A DNA stretch of 22,771 nt from Candidatus Heimdallarchaeota archaeon (GTDB taxonomy: Archaea > Asgardarchaeota > Heimdallarchaeia > JABLTI01). Numbering within the stretch: the first letter of the stretch is position 1; the number at the start of each line of letters is the position of its first letter. This document shows positions 1 through 7,192 of the stretch, piece after piece. The notes under the pieces were generated by a model. The model did not search any database. It had not been told where the DNA came from and was given only the letters and a program-made list of their open reading frames with translations. The DNA lies in contig JAUVZH010000005.1 of assembly GCA_030602675.1 (NCBI GenBank), positions 1-22,771 on the forward strand, in the 5' to 3' direction. Made by a program: the position numbers and the translations under genes.

Positions 1-1
1 T

Positions 2-1033
2 TTTGCTTCTTTTATGGCTCAAATCTACAAGTTATTAGTTGAAAGGGGATTCACAAAGTTGAAGACAATCAATTTTGGAGGAGGATTACCTATTGATTAT
101 GATAATCGTCTTGATGTAGATTTTATGCAAAAATATGCTGACATCTTGGTGGAGGTTCTCTCTAAAAAATTGCCAAAATTACAACCTACAATTATGACAG
201 AATCAGGTAGAGCGATTACAGCATTATCTACAATTATTGTAGTAAAAACTATAGACAAATATTCAGTATATCCTGAGAAGTTTTGGAATAAAACATTTCT
301 TTCTCACTTTTATAAAGAAATAGAAAAATACCTGGATGTTAAATCAGCAAATGATGTTCTCAAGAAATGGGCTTCTTGGGAAAAAAGAAAACCTCCATTA
401 CTTCATCTTGAAGAACTAAATGATTATGAGTACAATGCTCTTGAATTAAAGAGATTACTCCGCAAAAAATTCTTTAATTTTGATGATTTTGAAAAGCATT
501 TAGAGAAATCAGCAACCAAAGCATTACTAAAACCTGAATTTGCAGTGCAAGGTAATTTCTCAGTTTTCAACTCCATATGTGATTTAGTTTTGGTTAAACA
601 ATATTTTCCAGTAATCCCAATTAATCATTTAGATTTGCAACCTGAAACTATTGTACGATTATTTGATATAACTTGTGATTCAGATGGAGAAGTAGCAATT
701 TACCATCCACCTATTAGCGAGAAAAAATTCTACACAAAAGATGATTTCTTATTAACATATACAAAACCATATTCACTAGCTGGTTTTCCAGTTGGTAATT
801 TGAAGGAGTTAACTAATAGTTATTTGATTGTTCCCTTAGCTGGAGCTTATCAAGATATTGTAGAATTCGATCACAATCTACTTGGTGATTTGCCAGATGT
901 ATTAGTAGCGTTGGATGATGATTGGTTAATACAACCGTTGAATGGTGCCCAATCTATTAGCAGTCTTCTAGCAGAAGTTGGTTTTGAATCTGTGGAAGAT
1001 GATGACCCATATTTTGATAGTGGTAAAAAATAA
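2..1033 (+). CDS. speA: Biosynthetic arginine decarboxylase, SpeA type (5' end cut by window edge)
   Basis: PLP-dependent decarboxylation of arginine to agmatine, the first step of the agmatine route to polyamines. The frame is open to the left edge (FASF precedes the first ATG at 14), so only about the C-terminal half of a protein usually near 630 residues is present. Numbering from that ATG: the phosphate-binding GGGLPIDYD loop at 22-30, ESGRAITA at 63-70, a helical insertion at about 85-180 typical of SpeA, NFSVFNS at 181, the hallmark ITCDSDG at 219-225 with C221 as the likely active-site cysteine, and AGAYQ at 276-280. The Lys that carries PLP lies outside the window. The hallmark block separates it from DAP decarboxylases. 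Archaea more often use pyruvoyl-dependent arginine decarboxylase, so this bacterial-type enzyme may have been acquired. It ends in a hairpin shared with the convergent PEBP gene. Confidence 0.88.
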   Translation, partial: FASFMAQIYKLLVERGFTKLKTINFGGGLPIDYDNRLDVDFMQKYADILVEVLSKKLPKLQPTIMTESGRAITALSTIIVVKTIDKYSVYPEKFWNKTFLSHFYKEIEKYLDVKSANDVLKKWASWEKRKPPLLHLEELNDYEYNALELKRLLRKKFFNFDDFEKHLEKSATKALLKPEFAVQGNFSVFNSICDLVLVKQYFPVIPINHLDLQPETIVRLFDITCDSDGEVAIYHPPISEKKFYTKDDFLLTYTKPYSLAGFPVGNLKELTNSYLIVPLAGAYQDIVEFDHNLLGDLPDVLVALDDDWLIQPLNGAQSISSLLAEVGFESVEDDDPYFDSGKK

Positions 1034-1075
1034 AAGATGTTAGTCTTATTTCATCTCTATTCATCTTTTATTTTT
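1026..1075. terminator. Bidirectional hairpin terminator between speA and the PEBP gene
   Basis: A perfect 14-base inverted repeat, AAAAATAAAAGATG at 1026-1039 and CATCTTTTATTTTT at 1062-1075, encloses a 22-base loop. The left arm contains the speA stop codon and the right arm codes for the last residues of the PEBP protein. Both strands therefore give a stem ending in a T-rich tail. The structure is seen directly; its role as terminator is inferred. Confidence 0.6.
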
Positions 1076-1521
1076 CTATAAAGACCAATTAATTCAGTTT
1101 CTTCTAGGATATGCCCTTCCATTGTTTTTATTACCTTTCTCCTACCACTTCGTGAATCAAGGTTAAGTATTTCATCTAGAGCATATAATTTGAAGACGTA
1201 TCTATGCTTTCTCCCGAAAGGTGGACATGGACCCAAGTATTTATTTTGTCTCATCATGTTCTTTCCAACAATAGCTTTTTCAAAAGGATCATTCTCTTTT
1301 ATTTTCTTTGTTTTTGGATCTAGATGACATATAACCCAATGAGTCACTGTTATTGGTATTGGAGCATCTGGGTCTGTCATAATTAAAACCAAGCTTTTTG
1401 CTTTCTTTGGCACCCCAGATATTTTCAAAGGAGGATTTACTTCTTCATCTTGGCAAGTATATTTCTTAGGCATATCGCCATTATGTTTGAATGCAGGACT
1501 TTCAAGTTTCAACTTTCCCAT
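1057..1521 (-). CDS. PEBP family protein, YbhB/YbcL type
   Basis: A 154-residue protein of the phosphatidylethanolamine-binding / Raf-kinase-inhibitor-like family, close to the usual size of prokaryotic members. Family motifs visible are MTDPDAP at 48-54, THWVICHLDP at 60-69, and GPCPPFGRKHRYVFKLYALD in the second half. These form the anion-binding pocket in known structures. The protein is cytosolic, with no signal peptide. The prokaryotic function is not settled, so only a ligand-binding role is inferred. The start is ATG with GGTG a few bases upstream. The gene is convergent with speA and divergent from the next decarboxylase. Confidence 0.88.
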   Translation of the reverse strand: MGKLKLESPAFKHNGDMPKKYTCQDEEVNPPLKISGVPKKAKSLVLIMTDPDAPIPITVTHWVICHLDPKTKKIKENDPFEKAIVGKNMMRQNKYLGPCPPFGRKHRYVFKLYALDEILNLDSRSGRRKVIKTMEGHILEETELIGLYRKIKDE

Positions 1522-1593
1522 AATAACACCAAACTAATCTTTTCAATTATTATACATTAATTCTTTGGAAAATCCTATAAGTAGATGCTTTAC

Positions 1594-1603
1594 TGCTTAT
1601 AAT
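1594..1603 (+). promoter_or_regulatory. Candidate TATA box for the second decarboxylase
   Basis: The sequence TGCTTATAAT lies about 55-60 bases before the ATG at 1657. A start point 26 bases downstream would leave a leader of about 30 bases that includes the GGAG site at 1649-1652. This rests on position and composition only. Confidence 0.3.
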
Positions 1604-1656
1604 TAATTGAAGCAATTGATTGTATTTCATAATAAGAATCACTTTGTTGGAGATTG

Positions 1657-3102
1657 ATGGATTTGGAAACAAGTAAAGAAATGTTTAGACAAGTTGAAGA
1701 TCACTATTTATTTGATGATATAGATTTAGAAAAAGAAATAGCATTACCATATGGTACTCCAACTTATGTTTTTAGCGCAAAAAAGATCAGAGAAAATATA
1801 CTCACTCTAAAGCAAGCTTTTCAGAAAACATATCCAAATACTTCAATTGCTTACTCCTTGAAAAATAACGATATTCCTGAAATCTGCTCAGTGATTGCAA
1901 GTGAAATTGATATATTTGAGATAACATCTTTAACTGAGTTAAAATTTGTTGAAAAACTAGTTCTTAATCAGAAAAAGAATCTGAATCTTATTCTGACAAA
2001 TATATACAAGTCAGATTCGTTAATTGATAATACAATACATTTTCCAAGAAACTCTAATACCTCTGATTATAATGATCACTTAAATTTAATTGCCATTGAT
2101 TCTTATCAAGATTTGAAAAATGTTGAAAGAATAGCTAAAAAAGTTGGTAAAAAACCTAGAGTCTCGATACGTGTAAATCCTGGCATTAAAATGGATATTA
2201 GTGAAACTATCTTTGCTTCAGCAAATATCTCCGCGAAATGTGCATCTATAATTGCTGATATTGAACCAATAATTGAAGTTAGTAATGATCCAACAATTTC
2301 AATTTGGTTACCAAAACGTGAGACTACTCCAAAAAATGATTTTGCAGAAAAACTTGTTCAAGATGCAATTGAAAGTAAACATCTTGAATTAGTAGGTTTA
2401 CATGGTCATTTAGGCAGTCAAATTGCCAACATAGAATATTTCGATCGCTTTTTTGAAGTAATTTCCAGATTTTATAAATTAATGAATGAAAAATATGATG
2501 GCATTTTAGAAATTCTAGATTTAGGTGGTGGGTATCCAGTTGATTATACTAATTCAGGTGGTGTTCCTACTATTGAGGATATTGCTAAAGTGTTAACTAA
2601 AAATATTCAGAATGCTAACATCAAACCTGATTTGATTATAGAAAGTGGTCGTTATATTACAGCAAGCTCAGGGATATTATTATCAAAGGTTTGTCTAACT
2701 AAAGAAAATTCTGAAGGAAAAAAACTAGCTGTTCTCGATCTCTCAGTTTACAGTGATTTGTTAGATGTTTTAGTTGCTAACTGGTGTTATGATGCAATTT
2801 TGATGAACAATCTCCCTAAGCAAATTGACAAAAATAAGGGTAGTTGTTGGACTTTAGTTGGTGGAACAAATGATACATTAGATCAACTGACTCCACGTTC
2901 AAGTAAGTGTTCAAAATGTGATGATTCACTTAAAGGTGAAAATGAAAGATGGTTTCCTAAAGAACTAAAAACAGGTGATCTTTTAGCAATTAAACATGCT
3001 GGTGCTTATACAACCTGTTTTAATTCCAATTATAGTGGAAGACCAATACCAACAAGGATTCTAATTACTGAAGATCAAACCAACAGAGTACAACTACTTT
3101 AA
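1657..3102 (+). CDS. PLP-dependent decarboxylase, Orn/Lys/DAP/Arg decarboxylase 2 family, divergent
   Basis: A 481-residue fold-III PLP enzyme. Visible: AYSLKN at 65-70 with K69 as the PLP lysine, HGHLGSQ at 249-255, DLGGGYPVDY at 288-297 (phosphate loop), ESGRYITA at 329-336, and KHAGAYTTCFNSNYSG at 446-461, the C-terminal block. The block that normally carries the active-site cysteine (GPTCDxLD in ornithine decarboxylase) reads GGTNDTLD at 402-409, so asparagine N405 replaces Cys. An insertion at about 414-434 holds a CSKC pair (C418, C421), and the 185-235 region is unusual for DAP decarboxylase. Ornithine, lysine, DAP, arginine or carboxynorspermidine are all possible substrates. The ATG at 1657 was chosen because GGAG ends 4 bases before it; a TTG just ahead is too close. 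speA nearby suggests polyamine or diamino-acid metabolism. Confidence 0.8.
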   Translation: MDLETSKEMFRQVEDHYLFDDIDLEKEIALPYGTPTYVFSAKKIRENILTLKQAFQKTYPNTSIAYSLKNNDIPEICSVIASEIDIFEITSLTELKFVEKLVLNQKKNLNLILTNIYKSDSLIDNTIHFPRNSNTSDYNDHLNLIAIDSYQDLKNVERIAKKVGKKPRVSIRVNPGIKMDISETIFASANISAKCASIIADIEPIIEVSNDPTISIWLPKRETTPKNDFAEKLVQDAIESKHLELVGLHGHLGSQIANIEYFDRFFEVISRFYKLMNEKYDGILEILDLGGGYPVDYTNSGGVPTIEDIAKVLTKNIQNANIKPDLIIESGRYITASSGILLSKVCLTKENSEGKKLAVLDLSVYSDLLDVLVANWCYDAILMNNLPKQIDKNKGSCWTLVGGTNDTLDQLTPRSSKCSKCDDSLKGENERWFPKELKTGDLLAIKHAGAYTTCFNSNYSGRPIPTRILITEDQTNRVQLL

Positions 3103-3120
3103 TCCAAGATATTTTGATAC

Positions 3121-3129
3121 TTTTAAATA
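3121..3129 (+). promoter_or_regulatory. Candidate TATA box for the 3171 gene
   Basis: TTTTAAATA is centred about 46 bases before the TTG start. A start of transcription near 3151 would leave a leader of about 20 bases containing the GGTGAT ribosome-binding site at 3160-3165. Confidence 0.35.
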
Positions 3130-3170
3130 ACACCCAGTAATATAGTAAATATCGTTAATGGTGATATGAT

Positions 3171-3530
3171 TTGACATATCGAGATAGAAGGACATTAAAT
3201 TTTGTTCTCTTAATTACTATAATATCTATTGTTCTTGTTGTAACAATTTCTGTTTTAGTAGCTCAAGTGATAGTAAATGATTGGGGTGTGTTTGAAATTC
3301 TTTCTGGTATAGGTGTTGCTCTTTTGATTATTGGTGGGTTTGGGATATATACTAATGCAGGTGGAATTAGTCCTTCAAGTTTATACATGAATGCCGCAAG
3401 TCCAAAAATGGCAAAAGCAGAAATAGAATATGCACGAAAGAGAAGACTAACAATACCAATTATTAGTTTCTCTATTCTAATTTTAGGAGTCATTTTCTTA
3501 GCAATCGGATTATCTCAGATTTGGGGATAG
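3171..3530 (+). CDS. Small three-helix membrane protein, unknown function
   Basis: A 119-residue protein I do not recognise. It has three hydrophobic segments at about 9-33, 41-60 and 92-116. A soluble loop at about 63-91 contains SPSSLYMNAASPKMAKAEIE and a basic KRRR-like stretch just before the third helix. The start is TTG: GGTGAT lies five bases upstream at 3160-3165 and no in-frame ATG is available there. It lies between the decarboxylase and a methyltransferase on the same strand, with a 42-base gap to the latter, so cotranscription is possible. Confidence 0.68.
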   Translation: MTYRDRRTLNFVLLITIISIVLVVTISVLVAQVIVNDWGVFEILSGIGVALLIIGGFGIYTNAGGISPSSLYMNAASPKMAKAEIEYARKRRLTIPIISFSILILGVIFLAIGLSQIWG

Positions 3531-3572
3531 CTTTAATTACCTAATTTTAAGTGAGGGGTTTCAGTGTAAAAA

Positions 3573-4391
3573 ATGACAGAGCAATACTTTGAAGCTAATA
3601 GGAAGCTTTGGGATGAGTTTGCCAAAGCCCACTTTCATGCAGAAAATGACGAGTACAACGTCAAAGCATTCTTAGAAGGCAAAACAACTCTGAAGCAATA
3701 TGAATTAGAAGAAATGGGTAATGTCGAAGGTAAATCTTTATTGCATTTACAATGCCATTTTGGTTTAGATACTCTCTCTTGGGCTCGAGAAGGAGCAATT
3801 GTGACTGGGATAGACATTTCCGGCGAAGCAATTAGATTAGCTAAACTACTTGCTAAACAAGCAAACTTAGAAGGAAATTTCATACAATCAAACTTGTATG
3901 ATCTACCAAATGGTCTTACAGAGAAATATGATATTGTCTATACCTCTATTGGAGTTTTATGTTGGCTTAATGATATTAATAAATGGGGTGAGATAATTGC
4001 TCATTTCCTAAAGCCTGGTGGATTTTTCTATATTGCTGAAATCCATCCATTCTCAATGGTTTTTGATAATGAGAACAAAGACATAAAGGAACTTGAATTG
4101 TTTTATAACTACTTCCATGATCCAATACCAATGAAATTTGTAGCTGAAGGGTCATATGCTTTACCTGATACAGAATTTGAACATAAGGTTGAGTATGAAT
4201 GGCAACACAGTATGTCGGACATAATTAACTCACTAATTAATGCTGGACTAAAAATCAAATTTCTTAACGAATATCCTTTTACTGTTTGGAAGGCTTTTCC
4301 ATTCGCAGAAAAGGATCGTAATGGTTATTTCCGATTGAAAAACCAAAAAGCAGAAATTCCTCTCCTTTTTACGTTAAAAGCTACAAAGTAA
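3573..4391 (+). CDS. Class I SAM-dependent methyltransferase
   Basis: A 272-residue soluble enzyme. SAM-binding motif I is LLHLQCHFGLDTLSWA at 56-71, in which HLQCHFG replaces the textbook GxGxG. The acidic residue ending strand 2 is D81 in VTGIDIS. Motif IV-like YDIVYTSIGVLCWL lies near residues 118-131, followed by LKPGGFFYIAEIHP. The HLQCHFGxDTLSWA form marks a widespread uncharacterised methyltransferase group, so the acceptor cannot be named. The start is the ATG at 3573, with GAGGGG about 15 bases upstream, further away than usual. A strong hairpin terminator follows the stop codon. Confidence 0.82.
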   Translation: MTEQYFEANRKLWDEFAKAHFHAENDEYNVKAFLEGKTTLKQYELEEMGNVEGKSLLHLQCHFGLDTLSWAREGAIVTGIDISGEAIRLAKLLAKQANLEGNFIQSNLYDLPNGLTEKYDIVYTSIGVLCWLNDINKWGEIIAHFLKPGGFFYIAEIHPFSMVFDNENKDIKELELFYNYFHDPIPMKFVAEGSYALPDTEFEHKVEYEWQHSMSDIINSLINAGLKIKFLNEYPFTVWKAFPFAEKDRNGYFRLKNQKAEIPLLFTLKATK

Positions 4392-4397
4392 TATCTA

Positions 4398-4430
4398 TTT
4401 TGGGGAAATTCATCCCCAAAAGCTTTTTAT
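4398..4430 (+). terminator. Intrinsic-type terminator after the methyltransferase
   Basis: TTTTGGGG (4398-4405) and CCCCAAAA (4414-4421) form an 8-bp stem with an 8-base loop, followed by GC and a run of five T. It begins seven bases after the stop codon. Confidence 0.65.
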
Positions 4431-4513
4431 TTAGCTAAATCATTTTCTATTGTTTGTAGCAAAGTACTGAAAAAATAACTTAGTAACATAATATCCGCAT
4501 ATTACAATCTTAT

Positions 4514-4522
4514 CTATATAAG
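4514..4522 (+). promoter_or_regulatory. Candidate TATA box for the 72-residue protein
   Basis: CTATATAAG is centred near 4518. A start of transcription near 4544 would leave a leader of about 17 bases before the ATG at 4561. This supports the small ORF as a gene. Confidence 0.4.
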
Positions 4523-4560
4523 AATGACGGATAATTGATTGGGTCTCAGGTCTTAAAAGT

Positions 4561-4779
4561 ATGAGGGCGCGTATATTGTCGAGTAGAAAATCAAGAGAAG
4601 AATTCAACAAAGAATTAGTCAATACACTACAGAAGATTGTACATCCCAAGAGATTATCTAAAATTTATGATCGAGTCATTTCTTATCAAAAATCCCAGCA
4701 GCACTTGGAACAACAGCAATACGTGTTAGGAATAATTCAAGAGTATATCCAAGAGATAGATTGCTACCTGCAAGAATAA
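4561..4779 (+). CDS. Small charged helical protein, unknown function
   Basis: A 72-residue ORF with no family I recognise. The N-terminal third is basic (MRARILSSRKSREEFNKEL), the middle has HPKRLSKIYDRV, and the C-terminal third is Gln/Glu-rich and likely helical or coiled coil. The composition looks like a protein, and a well-placed TATA-like box lies upstream. AGGT ten bases before the ATG is a weak ribosome-binding site. The overlapping minus-strand frame (4440-4649) looks less protein-like. Its RKSREEFNKEL element resembles the tiny ORFs at 17407 and 17522. Confidence 0.5.
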   Translation: MRARILSSRKSREEFNKELVNTLQKIVHPKRLSKIYDRVISYQKSQQHLEQQQYVLGIIQEYIQEIDCYLQE

Positions 4780-4930
4780 AACTCTTCTTCACTTTCATAT
4801 TTTTTTTTCTTCTACGTTCAATCAAATTTTTATAGATTTTTTTTAATTAATCTCTCATTGAAAAGAATTTAATAAATCATCTTACACAAAATGCTTTTTA
4901 TGCAAATCGCTACCGTTAGACAAGATAAGA

Positions 4931-5752
4931 ATGAATAATAAGTTAATTTGCAAAGGTAAGTATGATCTTTCTTCAATTACTCCTACAATTTGCGAACTTA
5001 TGGATGTACAAAAACCAGTGATTTCTTCTGATAAAACTATCACTGAAATTTTAGAGAAATCTAAGGAAATTCTAAAGTCAAAAATTGATAAATGTCTAGT
5101 ATTTGCACCTGATGCTATTGGTTCCTTGTTTTACAATAAATATAAATCGAAATTCAAACCTGTAGAGGATTACTCCACTCTAAGTCTAGAACTATGTTCA
5201 ATTTTTCCTCCAAAAACACCTGTTTGTTTTGCATCAATGTTTACAGGAGCACAACCAGATATTCATGGGATCAAAGAATATGAAAAACCAGTTTTAAGTT
5301 GTGATACAATTTTTGATGCCTTTATCAGAAATGGAAAAAAAGTAGCAATTGTTGCTGTTGAGAATTCAAGTATTGATATGATATTTAGAAATCGAAATAT
5401 GGATTACTTTTCTGAAACAAATGATTCAGAAGTAGCTGGAAAAACAGTTGATTTACTAGAAAATGATTCTTATGATTTAATTGTTGTTTATCAACAAGAG
5501 TATGATGACTTCTTACATAAAACCCATCATGAAAGCAAAGAAGCATTAAATGCAATTGATAATCATGTAAGGCATTTTGAGTATATTACAAAATCCATCG
5601 AAAAAAACTGGAGTAATTTCAATAGGTTTGTTTTATTTACTCCAGATCATGGTGCACATTTCGATGAAGAAAAGAATATTGGATTTCATGGTAGAAATAT
5701 ACCATTAGATATGCTGGTTAGGCATTTCTTTACAATAAAAACTACAAAATAA
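4931..5752 (+). CDS. Type I phosphodiesterase / nucleotide pyrophosphatase-like enzyme (alkaline phosphatase superfamily)
   Basis: A 273-residue two-metal phosphoesterase that lines up with NPP enzymes along its length. Metal ligands visible are D61 in FAPDAIG, D192 and H196 in EYDDFLH, D239-H240 in TPDHGAH and H253 in GFHG. The nucleophile is probably T96 in KTPVCFASMFTG, which aligns with the Thr of the NPP block KTFPNHYTLVTG; PDIHGI at 109-114 matches PDSHGI. It has no signal peptide or membrane anchor, so it is probably cytosolic, unlike many NPPs. It is short for the family, with only the core. The substrate may be a nucleotide, a phosphonoacetate-like compound or another phosphodiester. 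Confidence 0.8.
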   Translation: MNNKLICKGKYDLSSITPTICELMDVQKPVISSDKTITEILEKSKEILKSKIDKCLVFAPDAIGSLFYNKYKSKFKPVEDYSTLSLELCSIFPPKTPVCFASMFTGAQPDIHGIKEYEKPVLSCDTIFDAFIRNGKKVAIVAVENSSIDMIFRNRNMDYFSETNDSEVAGKTVDLLENDSYDLIVVYQQEYDDFLHKTHHESKEALNAIDNHVRHFEYITKSIEKNWSNFNRFVLFTPDHGAHFDEEKNIGFHGRNIPLDMLVRHFFTIKTTK

Positions 5753-5753
5753 G

Positions 5754-5803
5754 AAATAAGACCTTATTTAGAAAATAAAAGGAAAAGATTAGCTCACTTG
5801 AGC
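5754..5803. terminator. Short hairpins between convergent genes
   Basis: AAATAA/TTATTT around GACC (5754-5769) and GCTCA/TGAGC (5792-5803) lie in the 62-base gap between two convergent genes. They may end both transcripts. The stems are short and AT-rich, and the second has almost no loop. Confidence 0.3.
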
Positions 5804-5814
5804 ATAACCTATAT

Positions 5815-6753
5815 TCAAAATATTATAATTGGTAATAACAAACCTAATGCAGCTATAATTAGAGCAATAATTAGAACTGGAATAGCATACCAGTTGCCTT
5901 TGGTAATAATCATTGATTCATTATCGTAGATTTTTGCTTTAATATGAGAGAATTCCATTTCTCTTTCCCTATCATTTAGTTGAGCAGCCATAGCAGTAGC
6001 GAGAATAGTTGTGACAGTTATCAATGTTACTCCATAACCAAAAAAGCTAGCTTTAGCTTCTAAATCAGCAAGAACTGTTTTGTCATTGGTTATATTTTGT
6101 TGTAAAGTAAATAATTTGGTTTTAAAGAATTCAATCCAATGATCCTTTTTTCCATAATCTGTGAACCAAGAATGATAAATAACGCCTGAATTAAGAATGT
6201 CATCTTGCATTTGCAAATGCTGTGATGCTAAGAAATCCTCATGTGATAATGCATTCATTAGCAAATCACTTTCGTTGAATGAAAAATATTCCTCTTCTGA
6301 AAAATAAAAATCAACTCCATCTACATCTTTAGTAGCAAAATAGTAGTCAGAGCTATTGGTATCGATATAGAAATGCTTGGTAATTGCCCCTTGATATGTA
6401 TGTCGCATAATACTTTCATAGAAAAATAATTCACGTCCAATTTTGTCTAGAAACACATTCCTCTCTAAAGGTGTTAGTGTATTGTTAACAATTTCTAACT
6501 CTGAAGATAGAAGTATAGCATCTCTAAGATGATCATTGCCTAAAACAATACTTTGCTGATCAGAATCAAGTATTTCAGTGATTTTTGAATTCAATCTATC
6601 CAGGATAATCTCGGAATTAGCAATTTCTACTTTTAGCTCCTCTGCATTGGAAATAGCACTTTCTTTTAAATAACCAGAAACAAAAGCTAAGGCTGAAATT
6701 ACTATTATAATAACTGATGCAATAATGCCTTTTGGTATTTTTTTCTTATTCAT
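5815..6753 (-). CDS. Membrane protein with large soluble domain, unknown function
   Basis: A 312-residue protein I do not recognise. One hydrophobic helix at about 9-27 is followed by a helical, coiled-coil-like stretch (about 32-65). A soluble domain to about 235 is rich in Phe, Tyr and Asp/Glu. Two further hydrophobic segments lie at about 240-258 and 289-311, separated by a charged loop with LNDREREMEFSHIKAKIYDNE. The middle domain would face outside if the N-terminus is inside. The start is ATG, with GGGGG at 6763-6767 nine bases upstream. It stands alone, convergent with the phosphodiesterase. Confidence 0.72.
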   Translation of the reverse strand: MNKKKIPKGIIASVIIIVISALAFVSGYLKESAISNAEELKVEIANSEIILDRLNSKITEILDSDQQSIVLGNDHLRDAILLSSELEIVNNTLTPLERNVFLDKIGRELFFYESIMRHTYQGAITKHFYIDTNSSDYYFATKDVDGVDFYFSEEEYFSFNESDLLMNALSHEDFLASQHLQMQDDILNSGVIYHSWFTDYGKKDHWIEFFKTKLFTLQQNITNDKTVLADLEAKASFFGYGVTLITVTTILATAMAAQLNDREREMEFSHIKAKIYDNESMIITKGNWYAIPVLIIALIIAALGLLLPIIIF

Positions 6754-7168
6754 TTAACATATCCCCCAACAATCTCTTATTATAAAGAGATATCATCTAA
6801 GAGTTGGTTTATTCACTAGACATTTAAATAAAGATATATTATTTTTTTGTCGTTAATATTGAGTCTGATATGAAGAATTGTTTATTATCCTCATATTATG
6901 TCACTTGCCTAAGAATTACCCAATGAGATTAAAAGTAACAAATAAAATACTGTTTAGAATATAAAAAAATCGGTGGTCATTTTTTTAGAAAATGATTAAC
7001 AATTGCTTTAATCGTTTTCAAATATAATAATCTTAGATAAAGTACATTGATAGAAAACCATCTTGATTTAATCAATTACTTATTTCTTCAACCAACAACC
7101 TCCAATACAAAAGAATCTGTAAAATACTCCGAACTGTAATAAAAAAATGTAAAATAAGGATGGGAGAG
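6754..7168. other. Gene-free stretch with a long hairpin
   Basis: About 415 bases with no convincing ORF; the longest plus-strand candidate seen is 18 codons at 6870 and lacks a ribosome-binding site. The notable content is a 12-bp inverted repeat with one G-U pair, GAAAATGATTAA (6988-6999) and TTAATCGTTTTC (7008-7019). It overlaps an alternative 7-bp stem, TCATTTT (6977-6983) and AAAATGA (6989-6995). No T-run follows the long hairpin on either strand, so it is not an ordinary terminator. Confidence 0.5.
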
Positions 7169-7192
7169 GAGAAGGACTTTTTTGTCCTTCTC
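7169..7192 (-). terminator. Terminator hairpin at the end of the SDR gene
   Basis: GAGAAGGAC (7169-7177) and GTCCTTCTC (7184-7192) form a perfect 9-bp stem with a loop of six identical bases. The stem touches the SDR stop codon. On the minus strand the stem is followed within about 30 bases by TTATTTTAC and a run of seven T. Confidence 0.6.

Noticed and set aside
4440..4649. 69-codon minus-strand ORF
   Set aside because: It has no ribosome-binding site and overlaps the 72-residue plus-strand ORF, which has a better-placed promoter and composition.
6777..6787. TATA-like sequence upstream of the 312-residue membrane protein gene
   Set aside because: It would place the transcript start downstream of the GGGGG ribosome-binding site, so the two signals are incompatible.
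6870..6926. 18-codon ORF in the 438-base gap
   Set aside because: No ribosome-binding site and no resemblance to the mini-proteins at 17.4 kb.
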